A DNA stretch of 32,080 bases, taken from positions 1-32,080 of the forward strand of contig JALSKZ010000081.1 in the NCBI GenBank assembly GCA_026988575.1, in the 5' to 3' direction. Position 1 is the first letter of the stretch. Each line of letters opens with the position of its first letter. This document shows positions 24,901 to 31,579 of the stretch, piece by piece. The position numbers were made by a program, and so were the translations under genes. The notes under the pieces were generated by a model. It made no database searches, had not been told where the DNA came from, and was given only the letters and a program-made list of their open reading frames with translations. The DNA comes from Thermodesulfobacteriales bacterium (lineage in GTDB: Bacteria; Desulfobacterota; Thermodesulfobacteria; Thermodesulfobacteriales; Thermodesulfatatoraceae).

Positions 24901-24929
24901 TTCCTATCAACCTTTAAGACCATTGTCAA
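24901..24929 (-). promoter_or_regulatory. Sigma-70-type promoter for tRNA-Val
   Basis: Leftward: perfect TTGACA at 24929-24924, 17-base spacer, then TAGGAA at 24906-24901, a weak -10 that keeps T, A and A. Transcription would begin about 15-20 bases before the tRNA. The long thrS operon may depend on it. Confidence 0.6.
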
Positions 24930-24938
24930 GTGGTTGTG

Positions 24939-24953
24939 TGGTTAAGTGTTTGC
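24939..24953 (+). promoter_or_regulatory. Sigma-54-like (-24/-12) site, rightward
   Basis: TGGTTAAGTGTTTGCTT has GG at 24940-24941 and GC at 24952-24953, 10 bases apart, with TTGCTT at -12. It would start near 24965, about 230 bases before the HsdR-N-like gene, and lies back to back with the tRNA-Val promoter. Confidence 0.5.
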
Positions 24954-25192
24954 TTGTCGCGATGATAGATTACCCTGTCTCCTTACGGGACAGGCCTATG
25001 GATAAGACAATTATTTTGGGATCAAAGGGCCGAATTTAGCCGAGGCTCCAAGAAGTTTAGGGTTAAAGAACGATGTTCTCCTGGAGAAATTTAACGTTTG
25101 CCTTAGGGGACCCAAATAGGTTGGCTCAAGATAATGTAGTACTTTGTATTTTATACTTAATGTTTGGGGCTAATTTGTGCTAAAATAATTTT
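24954..25192 (+). other. Hairpin-rich non-coding stretch upstream of the HsdR-N-like gene
   Basis: No open frame looks like a gene. Perfect hairpin CCTGTC/GACAGG at 24974-24994, and GTTAAA...TTTAAC at 25062-25095 enclosing GAACgatGTTC and TCTCCTGGAGA, which would fold as a branched stem. No T-run terminator is seen, so this may be a long leader or an unknown small RNA. A weak -10-like TAAAAT at 25181-25186 lies 12 bases before the next ATG. Confidence 0.4.
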
Positions 25193-25678
25193 ATGTCGGT
25201 AAATATGGAACAACATTGTGAATGTTTTGAAGTACCTGCGTCCATCAAAGAAGAACTTGCCAATTATTTATTACAATATAAAGGTTTTGACGAAGGAGAT
25301 ATAGAGTTTGATTTACCTCTAATAGTTGAAGTTGGGGGGCAAAGACTTATCTCTAATATAGATATTTTGGTTAAAGTAGATGGAAGGCCGGGTATGCTGG
25401 TCAAAATACGTGAGGGGTCGGTGGTTAGTAGAGAAAGAGGGGTTATTGCGGCGGCACGCTTGTTTTTCCCAGACTATATTATTCCGGTTTGTGTCCAAAC
25501 CAATGGGGAACATTTTTCTATTTTAGATACGGTAACGAAAAGATTAATAGGTCAAAGCAAAGAGGATTTACCTTCTAAAGATAGGTTGAGGGCCAGGCTT
25601 CAAGGAGTGAAGAAGCTACCCCCCAAAAAACGCATTTTAGAAGAAAAAATACTTTATTTTTACGAAGCTCTGGGGTGA
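25193..25678 (+). CDS. Small HsdR N-terminal-domain-like protein with degenerate nuclease motif
   Basis: 161 residues, composition more AT-rich than its neighbours. It resembles the stand-alone type I restriction HsdR N-terminal domain proteins (PF13588-like): an N-terminal helical stretch, then SNIDILVKVDGRPGMLVKIREG where active members have a D...ExK nuclease core. The first Asp is kept (ID), but the E-x-K reads K-I-R, so catalysis is doubtful. No HsdM or HsdS is near, so this is not a working restriction system. Start ATG 25193 has no Shine-Dalgarno; a close -10-like TAAAAT suggests a very short leader, with ATG 25205 as an alternative. Function unknown. Confidence 0.75.
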   Translation: MSVNMEQHCECFEVPASIKEELANYLLQYKGFDEGDIEFDLPLIVEVGGQRLISNIDILVKVDGRPGMLVKIREGSVVSRERGVIAAARLFFPDYIIPVCVQTNGEHFSILDTVTKRLIGQSKEDLPSKDRLRARLQGVKKLPPKKRILEEKILYFYEALG

Positions 25679-25692
25679 CCTTCTTGTGATAA

Positions 25693-25711
25693 AGGGTAGA
25701 GGATCTACCCT
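25693..25711. repeat. Perfect 8-bp hairpin after the HsdR-N-like gene
   Basis: AGGGTAGA-GGA-TCTACCCT, 15 bases past the stop. No T-run follows rightward, so termination strength is uncertain. Confidence 0.5.
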
Positions 25712-25787
25712 AAGGCTTTGGGGCCCGATAAGGGGCTTAAATTTAACCAACGCGAAGGATAAGTTTGGCTTTAGCGAGACCTTGACC

Positions 25788-25891
25788 TCTGCCTTGTCAG
25801 GGGGCAGACGCTATCTTTTACCAATCATGGCGAGGCACGAAGTGCCGAAGCAATCTCACCGGGCCAGTGGAGCGCGATCGTCATGGTGAGA
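25788..25891. repeat. REP-like palindromic element and flanking hairpins
   Basis: TCTGCC/GGCAGA (25788-25808) precedes a REP-like unit at 25824-25858 containing GGCAC-GAA-GTGCC and ending GAAGCAATCTCA, the tail shared with the copy at 31458-31492. TCTCACC (25854-25860) pairs with GGTGAGA (25885-25891). The 243-base gap 25679-25921 holds only this and the hairpin at 25693; a frame through it is not gene-like. Confidence 0.6.
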
Positions 25892-25921
25892 CTAAAAAGA
25901 TGTTAGGCAAGGGTTTCTAAT

Positions 25922-26854
25922 ATGCCAAGTTACTTAGAGTTATATTCTTCTGGAGAACTGACAGAAAGGGTAAAGAAATTGTGGGCTCGTTTGGAGAGTT
26001 GCGATCTCTGCCCTCACCGTTGTGCCGTGAATCGCTTAAAGGGGCAGAAGGGGTTCTGTAAAGTGGCCTTAGGGCCCATGATTTCCAGTTATGGTCCCCA
26101 TTTTGGAGAAGAGGATCCCCTGGTGGGGGTTGGGGGGTCGGGTACGATATTTTTTACTTATTGTAATATGGCCTGTGTATACTGTCAGAACTGGGAGATA
26201 AGCCATTTAGGAGAAGGAGAAATAGTTTCTTCTGCTCAACTTGCCCGCATCATGTTGGCCTTGCAGGCCCGGGGATGTCACAATATAAATTTAGTTACCC
26301 CTACGCATCAGGTGCCTTTTATTGCCGAAGCCCTGAAACTTGCCATAGAACAGGGATTGTGTATCCCTGTGGTCTACAATTGTGGTGGTTACGAAAGCGT
26401 TGAGACTTTGCGGCTTTTGGAAGGCTTGGTAGATATTTACATGCCTGATTTTAAATACTGGGACGAAAAAGTCGCCCTTAAGTTGTCTAAGGTCCCCAAT
26501 TACCCGGCGATAGCGCGTGAGGCCCTAAAAGAGATGCATCGTCAAGTAGGAGACCTGGTGCTCGATGAAAATGGTATTGCGCAAAAGGGTCTTATTGTAC
26601 GCCACTTGGTATTACCTGGTGGGCTGGCCGGGACGAGACATATCCTAGAATGGGTGGCTAAAGAAATTTCCCCTTATACCTACGTAAACATTATGGATCA
26701 GTATCATCCCTGTGGAAGGGCCTGGGAATATCCACCTCTTGATCGGCCTCTTACTCCAGAGGAATATTCACAAGCCCTTGAAGCAGCCAAGAAGGCTGGT
26801 CTTAAGCGTTTGGATCAACGTCGTCCCAGGCGCATCCTCTGGCTTGATTTTTAA
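25922..26854 (+). CDS. PflX/COG1313-type radical SAM Fe-S protein
   Basis: 310 residues. Radical SAM motif CNMACVYCQNW (about residue 80), preceded by an extra cysteine set CDLCPHRCAVNR and GFCKV (about residues 28-48) that probably holds a second Fe-S cluster. Later motifs NLVTPTHQVPFIAEAL, YNCGGYESVETL, YMPDFKYWDEKVA and YVNIMDQYHPCG match the COG1313 family, relatives of pyruvate-formate-lyase activating enzyme. The substrate is unknown. Begins a rightward group with the phosphatase 7 bases downstream. Confidence 0.92.
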   Translation: MPSYLELYSSGELTERVKKLWARLESCDLCPHRCAVNRLKGQKGFCKVALGPMISSYGPHFGEEDPLVGVGGSGTIFFTYCNMACVYCQNWEISHLGEGEIVSSAQLARIMLALQARGCHNINLVTPTHQVPFIAEALKLAIEQGLCIPVVYNCGGYESVETLRLLEGLVDIYMPDFKYWDEKVALKLSKVPNYPAIAREALKEMHRQVGDLVLDENGIAQKGLIVRHLVLPGGLAGTRHILEWVAKEISPYTYVNIMDQYHPCGRAWEYPPLDRPLTPEEYSQALEAAKKAGLKRLDQRRPRRILWLDF

Positions 26855-26861
26855 TTACCTT

Positions 26862-27500
26862 ATGGGCCGTATTTTTGCCGTAGGCGATATACACGGAAAT
26901 TTAGATCCCTTAGAGGATCTCTTGGCAAAGATACCCTTGGATTGGGCAGATGATTACCTGGTTTTTTTGGGCGATTACATCGATCGTGGCCCAGAACCCA
27001 GATTAGTCCTTGATTTTTTGATGGCCCTTAAAGAAAAGCACCCTGACCGGGTAGTTTGTCTCTTGGGTAACCACGAATGGATGTTTTTGCGCTATTTAGA
27101 AGGCTACGGTAGAGAAATTTATCTCCTAAACGGTGGAGAAATTACTTTGGCTCAATTCTTAGAAGATGGTATAATCCATGTGCCTACAACATATATTTCC
27201 TTTTTGCGTACACTTTTACCTTATTGGGAGACAGACCGATATATTTTTGTACATGCAGGGCTCAGACCAGGCATACCCCTAAAAGACCAAACACTGAAAG
27301 ACCTGCTATTTATTAGGGAAGAGTTTATCTATTCGGATTATGATTGGGGTAAATTAGTGATTTTTGCCCATACACCCTTTTTTGAACCTTTGGTTTCACC
27401 GAACAAAATAGGGATAGACACAGGTTGTGTATATGGTGGAGCCCTTACTGCCCTAGAATTGCCCCGGGTTTTATTCCACACCGTTTCTTGCAGGAGGTGA
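26862..27500 (+). CDS. Calcineurin-like Ser/Thr protein phosphatase or diadenosine tetraphosphatase
   Basis: 212 residues from ATG 26862; a longer frame upstream lies in the previous gene. Metal ligands read in order: GDIHGN (Asp9, His11), GDYIDRGP (Asp38, Arg42), GNHEW (Asn70, His71), FVHAGLRPG, and FAHTPF near the C-terminus. This is the layout of the bacterial PrpA/PP1-like group and of symmetrical Ap4A hydrolases; the length suits either. Stop TGA lies inside the strong ribosome site of the next gene, so coupling is likely. Confidence 0.88.
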   Translation: MGRIFAVGDIHGNLDPLEDLLAKIPLDWADDYLVFLGDYIDRGPEPRLVLDFLMALKEKHPDRVVCLLGNHEWMFLRYLEGYGREIYLLNGGEITLAQFLEDGIIHVPTTYISFLRTLLPYWETDRYIFVHAGLRPGIPLKDQTLKDLLFIREEFIYSDYDWGKLVIFAHTPFFEPLVSPNKIGIDTGCVYGGALTALELPRVLFHTVSCRR

Positions 27501-27503
27501 TAA

Positions 27504-27992
27504 ATGGTGCCTTATGATGATCGTCCTTCTTGGCGTGAGATAGATCGCCTACGCGATCGTTCTTCGCACACAAGAAGACCAAAAAAAGACCAGCCTGAAT
27601 TGGAAAAGGCTCTAAATTCCAAGTGGTTAAAAGAGCGGTACCTCAAAGAGGTGGAAAAGCTGTTTTCCGGCAGGAAAGGGTCTGCAGAACACGATAAGGC
27701 CCTTAAGGCCATTCATCGGACTTATGGGACCACCCGCTTCAACACCACCGTGAGAAAATACGTTAAAGAATTTGGCTTGCCGGAAGATTGGGGGACGCTT
27801 ATCCTCTTATTAGACGCCAAAGATGTAAGTATTGTGTGTCAGGCCTTAGAAGCCCTTAAAGGACTTTATCCCCAAAAGGGCCTAGTAGAGCGCCAGGGTT
27901 TTTTGAGCAAGGCCCGGGTTCTGGCCATGACTGCTCAGAAAGATGAAATAAGAGAAGCGGCGCAGGTGGTATTAGAAGAGTTGGGTGCATAA
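27504..27992 (+). CDS. Conserved-looking hypothetical protein, helical
   Basis: 162 residues, not recognised. The N-terminal 35 residues (DDRPSWREIDRLRDRSSHTRRP) are charged and probably unstructured; the rest reads as helices with heptad-like spacing and a C-terminal repeat-like part (VSIVCQALEALKGLYPQKG, EIREAAQVVLEELGA) resembling two HEAT-type hairpins. No signal, membrane segment or catalytic motif. It has a near-perfect AGGAGGTGATAA right before ATG 27504, so it is probably well translated. It lies between the phosphatase and xerD and shares a 1-base overlap (TAATG) with xerD, so its role may be tied to one of them. Confidence 0.85.
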   Translation: MVPYDDRPSWREIDRLRDRSSHTRRPKKDQPELEKALNSKWLKERYLKEVEKLFSGRKGSAEHDKALKAIHRTYGTTRFNTTVRKYVKEFGLPEDWGTLILLLDAKDVSIVCQALEALKGLYPQKGLVERQGFLSKARVLAMTAQKDEIREAAQVVLEELGA

Positions 27993-28885
27993 TGTCTTTA
28001 GACCTACTGGTTGATGAATACCTTTCCACTCTTGCCGTGGAAAGGGGGTATTCTTCAAAGACTGTAGAGGCTTATGCCGTAGACTTAAAAGACTTTTTAT
28101 CCTTTTTAGAAGGCCAGGGCGTTTTAGACCCTAAAGAGATTATTCCAGCCCATATTCTCTTATTCCTCAGCGACATGCGTAAACGGGGGTTGGTAGAAGA
28201 AACCATAGCGCGCAAACTTTCTGCCCTCAGGGGTTTTTTCTCTTTTTTGGTTTTAGAGCATGGGCTTTCCGAAAACCCTTTGACACTTATCGAAGGTCCA
28301 CGCCCGCGGCGCAAAATCCCCCTGGTGCTTTCGGTGGAAGAGGTAAAAAGGCTCCTTGAGGCCCCCGATACTTCTTCCCCTTTGGGCCTTAGAGATCGTG
28401 CTATGCTTGAGTTGTGTTATTCTTCAGGCCTTCGTGTTTCTGAATTGGTAAGTCTTCTGGTGTTTGATACCAATATACAAGTGGGTTACGTAAAGGTAAG
28501 GGGTAAAGGGGCCAAGGAACGACTGGTGCCCATGGGAGAATACGCCAAAGAGGCCCTAGACCTCTATCTCAAAAAAGGTCGCCCCAGGCTTTTGCGTAAC
28601 AATGACGAAGCCCACGTTTTTTTGAATAAAAGGGGTAGACCCCTTACTCGCCAACGTTTTTGGCAAATCATAAAGGAATACGCCCTTAAAGCTGGGTTGT
28701 CTTTTCGGATTACCCCTCATGTACTAAGACACTCTTTTGCCACACACCTGTTAGAAAGGGGAGCCGATCTACGGACAGTACAGATGCTTCTGGGCCATGC
28801 TTCTCTGTCCACCACCCAAATTTATACCCACGTGCAGGCGGAAACATTGCGGCGTGTTCATGCCCTCTACCATCCTAGGGGTTAG
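27992..28885 (+). CDS. xerD: Tyrosine recombinase XerD
   Basis: 297 residues, normal Xer length. N-terminal SAM-like core-binding domain (about 1-100) and catalytic domain with Arg148 (SSGLRVSEL), Lys172 (VRGKGAKERLVP), His243 and Arg246 (TPHVLRHSFATHLL), His269 (LLGHASLSTTQ) and Tyr278 (QIYTH). The ending HPRG and LRTVQMLLGHA favour XerD over XerC. It resolves chromosome dimers at dif with its partner. It is not preceded by a phage or integron context. The stop overlaps the mltD stop. Confidence 0.93.
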   Translation: MSLDLLVDEYLSTLAVERGYSSKTVEAYAVDLKDFLSFLEGQGVLDPKEIIPAHILLFLSDMRKRGLVEETIARKLSALRGFFSFLVLEHGLSENPLTLIEGPRPRRKIPLVLSVEEVKRLLEAPDTSSPLGLRDRAMLELCYSSGLRVSELVSLLVFDTNIQVGYVKVRGKGAKERLVPMGEYAKEALDLYLKKGRPRLLRNNDEAHVFLNKRGRPLTRQRFWQIIKEYALKAGLSFRITPHVLRHSFATHLLERGADLRTVQMLLGHASLSTTQIYTHVQAETLRRVHALYHPRG

Positions 28886-30534
28886 GATGTTTCTACTTTT
28901 ACGGGTATTTTCAATATTTGTCCTACCTTTAAGCGGGTGCTTTTGAGACCGTTTAAGCGTATAATAGTCTTGGTGCTGATACGAAATTTGTGGGCAATGT
29001 GCCATAGACTATCCCCTCGACGGACTACATATTTGATAATCCTCTTATTAGAGGGAGGGGCTATGTATTTTATGCCTGCAGGGATTTTTAGGCGCTGGCC
29101 GGCCCTTATACGTCGAGGGTTAGATATATGATTGAGGCGCATTATGGCCAATACTGTGGTGTGGTAACGACGGGCCAGATGCGACAACGTCTCTCCACGG
29201 CGCAAGCGATGGTAAACGTAGTAACCGTGGGGAGGCAACCAAGGTTTGATCTGCCCTTTTTGGAGTAAGGCCATTAGCTTGGGACCATCTCCTTTAGGAA
29301 CCTTGAGAACGTATTTTTGAGGGGTGATTCGGTAACGGAGCTCCGGATTGTATTCAGCCAAGACTTTGGGCTTTATTCCCAGTGCCTTAGCCAACGTTAT
29401 GAGACGATATTGTTTGTTTACCGGTACTTCATCGTATTCTAAAGGCGGGTCAGGCTCAGGTAGTTTAAAACCATATTTTTGGGGATTTTTTATAATGTTT
29501 AAAACGGCCAAAAAACGGGGTACATAACGAGCTGTTTCTATGGGTAACCGTTGGTAAAGGTCCCAAAAATTATCTAAATAGTTGATTTTTTGGCGACGAA
29601 TTACCCTCAATACAGTCCATTCGCCGCAGTTGTAGGCTGCTAGCACAGTGGTCCAGTCGCCAAAGATATTGTGTAATTCTTTAAGATAAGCAATGGCGGC
29701 CTTGGTAGACTTTTCGGGGTCAAGCCTTTCGTCTATCCAAGCATTTCGCTTGAGGCCAAACTTATACCCAGTTGAGGGGATAAACTGCCACAGCCCAAGG
29801 GCCCTGGCTCGCGAAAGGGCACGTACTTTAAAGCCACTTTCAATGAGTGGTAGCCAGGAGAGTTCTTCGGGGAGCCCCGCTTTCTTGAGGGCCTTAACAA
29901 TCATGGGCCTGTAACGCCCAGAACGTTTATAAGCTTCTAAAAAGAATTTCCGTTCACAGGTCTGAAAGCGTTTTATTTCGGCCTGTACATAGCGGTTAAT
30001 TACTAAGGGTATTTCTGAATAAGGTCCTTTTATACTGGTGTGACGCGAGGCGTATATTTCCAATATACGCTTGGCGATCATGAAGCGCAGGTCTTCTTTT
30101 TGTTGCGTTAATTCTGTCTCATCGTCGGTTTCTACCTTTAAGATAAGCTCGTAGGCCTGATCCAGGGCGTGCAGGGCCTCTTCGTCTTCTCCTTGGCTCC
30201 AAAGCTCTTGAGAAAGATTGTAGTATTCAAGGGCCATGTTGATAAGGTCTTGGGGGTTATCACTACTATTTTTGGGTATGGTAGACGATGCTTTAGGTTG
30301 GGTCTCCTGGAGGCTAGCTTTGGTCTCGGGGACCTTTTCTTCATTATCGAGATTGTCGTTGGAAATTTCTTGGGGGATAAGGTTATCAGAAGGAGGACAA
30401 TCGTCTTCTAGCCTGGCCAATTTGGGAGAAGGATCCTTAGACTTTACAGGGGCTAATTTGTGCTGAGGGGCACAACCTCCTAATACAAAAGTTACCCATA
30501 AAAACAATATCCCAGAGAGGATATATCTATTCAT
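28882..30534 (-). CDS. mltD: LysM-containing lytic transglycosylase MltD-like lipoprotein
   Basis: 550 residues from ATG 30534 (AGGA 8 bases upstream); a TTG at 30594 lies in the promoter region. N-terminal lipobox VLGGC (Cys about 21), a low-complexity linker rich in Ser, Pro and Glu, then an SLT domain with PLIESGFKVRALSRARALGLWQ, FGLKRNAWIDERLDPEKST and LAAYNCGEWTV, and at least two C-terminal LysM domains (YYVYHRLRRGETLSHLARRY and YVVRRGDSLWHIAHKF), a third LysM-like stretch preceding them. LysM repeats bind peptidoglycan. Together with mltF, this window carries two lytic transglycosylases. Confidence 0.94.
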   Translation of the reverse strand: MNRYILSGILFLWVTFVLGGCAPQHKLAPVKSKDPSPKLARLEDDCPPSDNLIPQEISNDNLDNEEKVPETKASLQETQPKASSTIPKNSSDNPQDLINMALEYYNLSQELWSQGEDEEALHALDQAYELILKVETDDETELTQQKEDLRFMIAKRILEIYASRHTSIKGPYSEIPLVINRYVQAEIKRFQTCERKFFLEAYKRSGRYRPMIVKALKKAGLPEELSWLPLIESGFKVRALSRARALGLWQFIPSTGYKFGLKRNAWIDERLDPEKSTKAAIAYLKELHNIFGDWTTVLAAYNCGEWTVLRVIRRQKINYLDNFWDLYQRLPIETARYVPRFLAVLNIIKNPQKYGFKLPEPDPPLEYDEVPVNKQYRLITLAKALGIKPKVLAEYNPELRYRITPQKYVLKVPKGDGPKLMALLQKGQIKPWLPPHGYYVYHRLRRGETLSHLARRYHTTVLAIMRLNHISNPRRIRAGQRLKIPAGIKYIAPPSNKRIIKYVVRRGDSLWHIAHKFRISTKTIIRLNGLKSTRLKVGQILKIPVKVETS

Positions 30535-30918
30535 AAAATATTCCTGCTCCACAAGTTTGAAGTATAAGGCTAGCTTTATAAAAAAAACTGTCAACCTCTC
30601 TGATAGGGAACCTAAAATTTTTATCGTTAAGTGACCGCAAAAAGTTTACAAATTCGGCAAAGTTTTATCTCAATTTTCCTTATGGCGTTCCTTTACCCCT
30701 TGCGCAAGCCCCAATCATGGTAAGCGTTTTGGTTCGTAATGACATAAAAACCGCAACGGCATCTCTTTTCTTTTTTTATTGTTGTTTTTATTGCGGGGGG
30801 CCGTTCTTTTGGTCATTGTTACAGGCAGGCAAGACCCGCCGTGGCGATCTCCTTAATTTCAAGTTTACCGATTTTTCCATCGATAAGAGTTTTTAATTTC
30901 CCGTTAAGGAGGGTCGGT
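30535..30918. other. 384-base non-coding region between mltD and comEA-like gene
   Basis: Contains a TTGACA (30594-30589, leftward) with TTATAC 21 bases on, a poorly spaced promoter for mltD; a degraded REP-like stretch around 30700-30750 (TTCGTAATGAC resembling TCGCAATGAC); a T-rich run at 30770-30790; and CCTTAA/TTAAGG arms at 30849-30909 flanking the comEA-like leader. Nothing gene-like is seen. Confidence 0.4.
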
Positions 30919-31209
30919 ATGAGGGGTTTTATGGGTAAGGTGAGGGTAACTTTGTTAGCGGTGGTGTTTAGCTTGTTTTTATTTTCCATGGCCTGGGCCA
31001 AGATGAATATTAATACGGCCTCGGTTGAAGAGTTGACAGGGCTTCCAGGGGTGGGAAAGACCGTGGCAGAACGCATAGTCTCTTATCGAGAGGCAAATGG
31101 GCCTTTTAAGTCTCCTGAAGACCTGATCAAGGTAAAAGGCATTGGCCAAAAGAAACTGGAAAAGATTTTACCGTTAATAACGGTGGAGTCCGAAGCAGAG
31201 ACAAAATAA
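30919..31209 (+). CDS. ComEA-like helix-hairpin-helix protein, secreted
   Basis: 96 residues from ATG 30919, which has AAGGAGGG 5 bases upstream. A cleavable signal peptide (VTLLAVVFSLFLFSMAWA) is followed by a single HhH domain: INTASVEELTGLPGVGKTVA, RIVSYREANGPFKSPEDL, VKGIGQKKLEKIL. This is the C-terminal DNA-binding part of ComEA, which pulls DNA into the periplasm for uptake; the SLBB domain and membrane anchor of Gram-positive ComEA are absent, as in other Gram-negatives. No other competence gene is near, so the role may also be in DNA repair or simply DNA binding. Confidence 0.88.
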   Translation: MRGFMGKVRVTLLAVVFSLFLFSMAWAKMNINTASVEELTGLPGVGKTVAERIVSYREANGPFKSPEDLIKVKGIGQKKLEKILPLITVESEAETK

Positions 31210-31223
31210 TTAGGAGATTTTTA

Positions 31224-31262
31224 GGGCGTGGGTCAGGGGCTTTTTCCCTGGCTGACGCCTGG
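31224..31262 (+). terminator. Imperfect hairpin after comEA-like gene
   Basis: GGCGTGGGTCAGGG and CCCTGGCTGACGCC pair with two mismatches around GCTTTTT. No T-run follows, so this is at most a weak terminator. Confidence 0.4.
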
Positions 31263-31353
31263 TTCAGGTGAGCAGCAGCGTACCCCTTTTTACCAGTTTT
31301 TTTCTGGTGATAGCCATTCTTCCTGCTGTTAATCCCTCTATGATAAGGCGGGG

Positions 31354-31395
31354 TGAGATAGCTTCGTCGGCTCTTAAGGGCCTCCTTGCGATGAC
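31354..31395 (-). repeat. REP-like element, reverse copy
   Basis: GAGATAGCTTCGTCGGCTC and CTCCTTGCGATGAC, read on the other strand, give GTCATCGCAAGGAG...GAAGCTATCTC, the same pattern as the forward copy at 31458. It pairs with it as an inverted doublet, like BIME units. Confidence 0.7.
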
Positions 31396-31429
31396 CAGTG
31401 TGGGGTCATGGCGCGCGTTTTTTTATTTG

Positions 31430-31492
31430 CCATTGCGAGCACGCTTCCTTTTTCATGGTCATTGCGAGCGAACATAGTGAGCGAAGCAATCT
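31430..31492 (+). repeat. REP-like element, forward copy plus truncated copy
   Basis: 31458-31492 reads GTCATTGCGAGCGAA, then ATAGTGAGCGAAGCAATCTT; a truncated copy CATTGCGAGC lies at 31431-31440. Related to the element at 25824-25858. The gap 31210-31579 (370 bases) holds the two copies, the hairpin at 31224 and no gene-like frame. Confidence 0.7.
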
Positions 31493-31579
31493 TAGGCGAA
31501 GCAAGCCCGTCTAATATTTCTTGGCGGAAGACCGAAAAAGTGCTATGAAATTCTAACTTAAGTAAAAGAGGGTGGGGGA

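Noticed and set aside
25193-25678. A type I restriction-modification system
   Set aside because: Only an HsdR-N-like domain with a changed core is present; no HsdM, HsdS or motor domain is near.
25686-25889. Rightward frame between HsdR-N-like and PflX-like genes
   Set aside because: It runs through hairpins and a REP-like element; composition and content are not those of a protein.
27992-28885. XerD as a phage or island integrase near tRNA-Val
   Set aside because: It has Xer-type length, motifs and C-terminus, lies 3 kb from the tRNA among core genes, and no repeated tRNA end was seen.
30819-31076. Leftward frame opposite the comEA-like gene
   Set aside because: It is antisense to a clear signal peptide and HhH domain.
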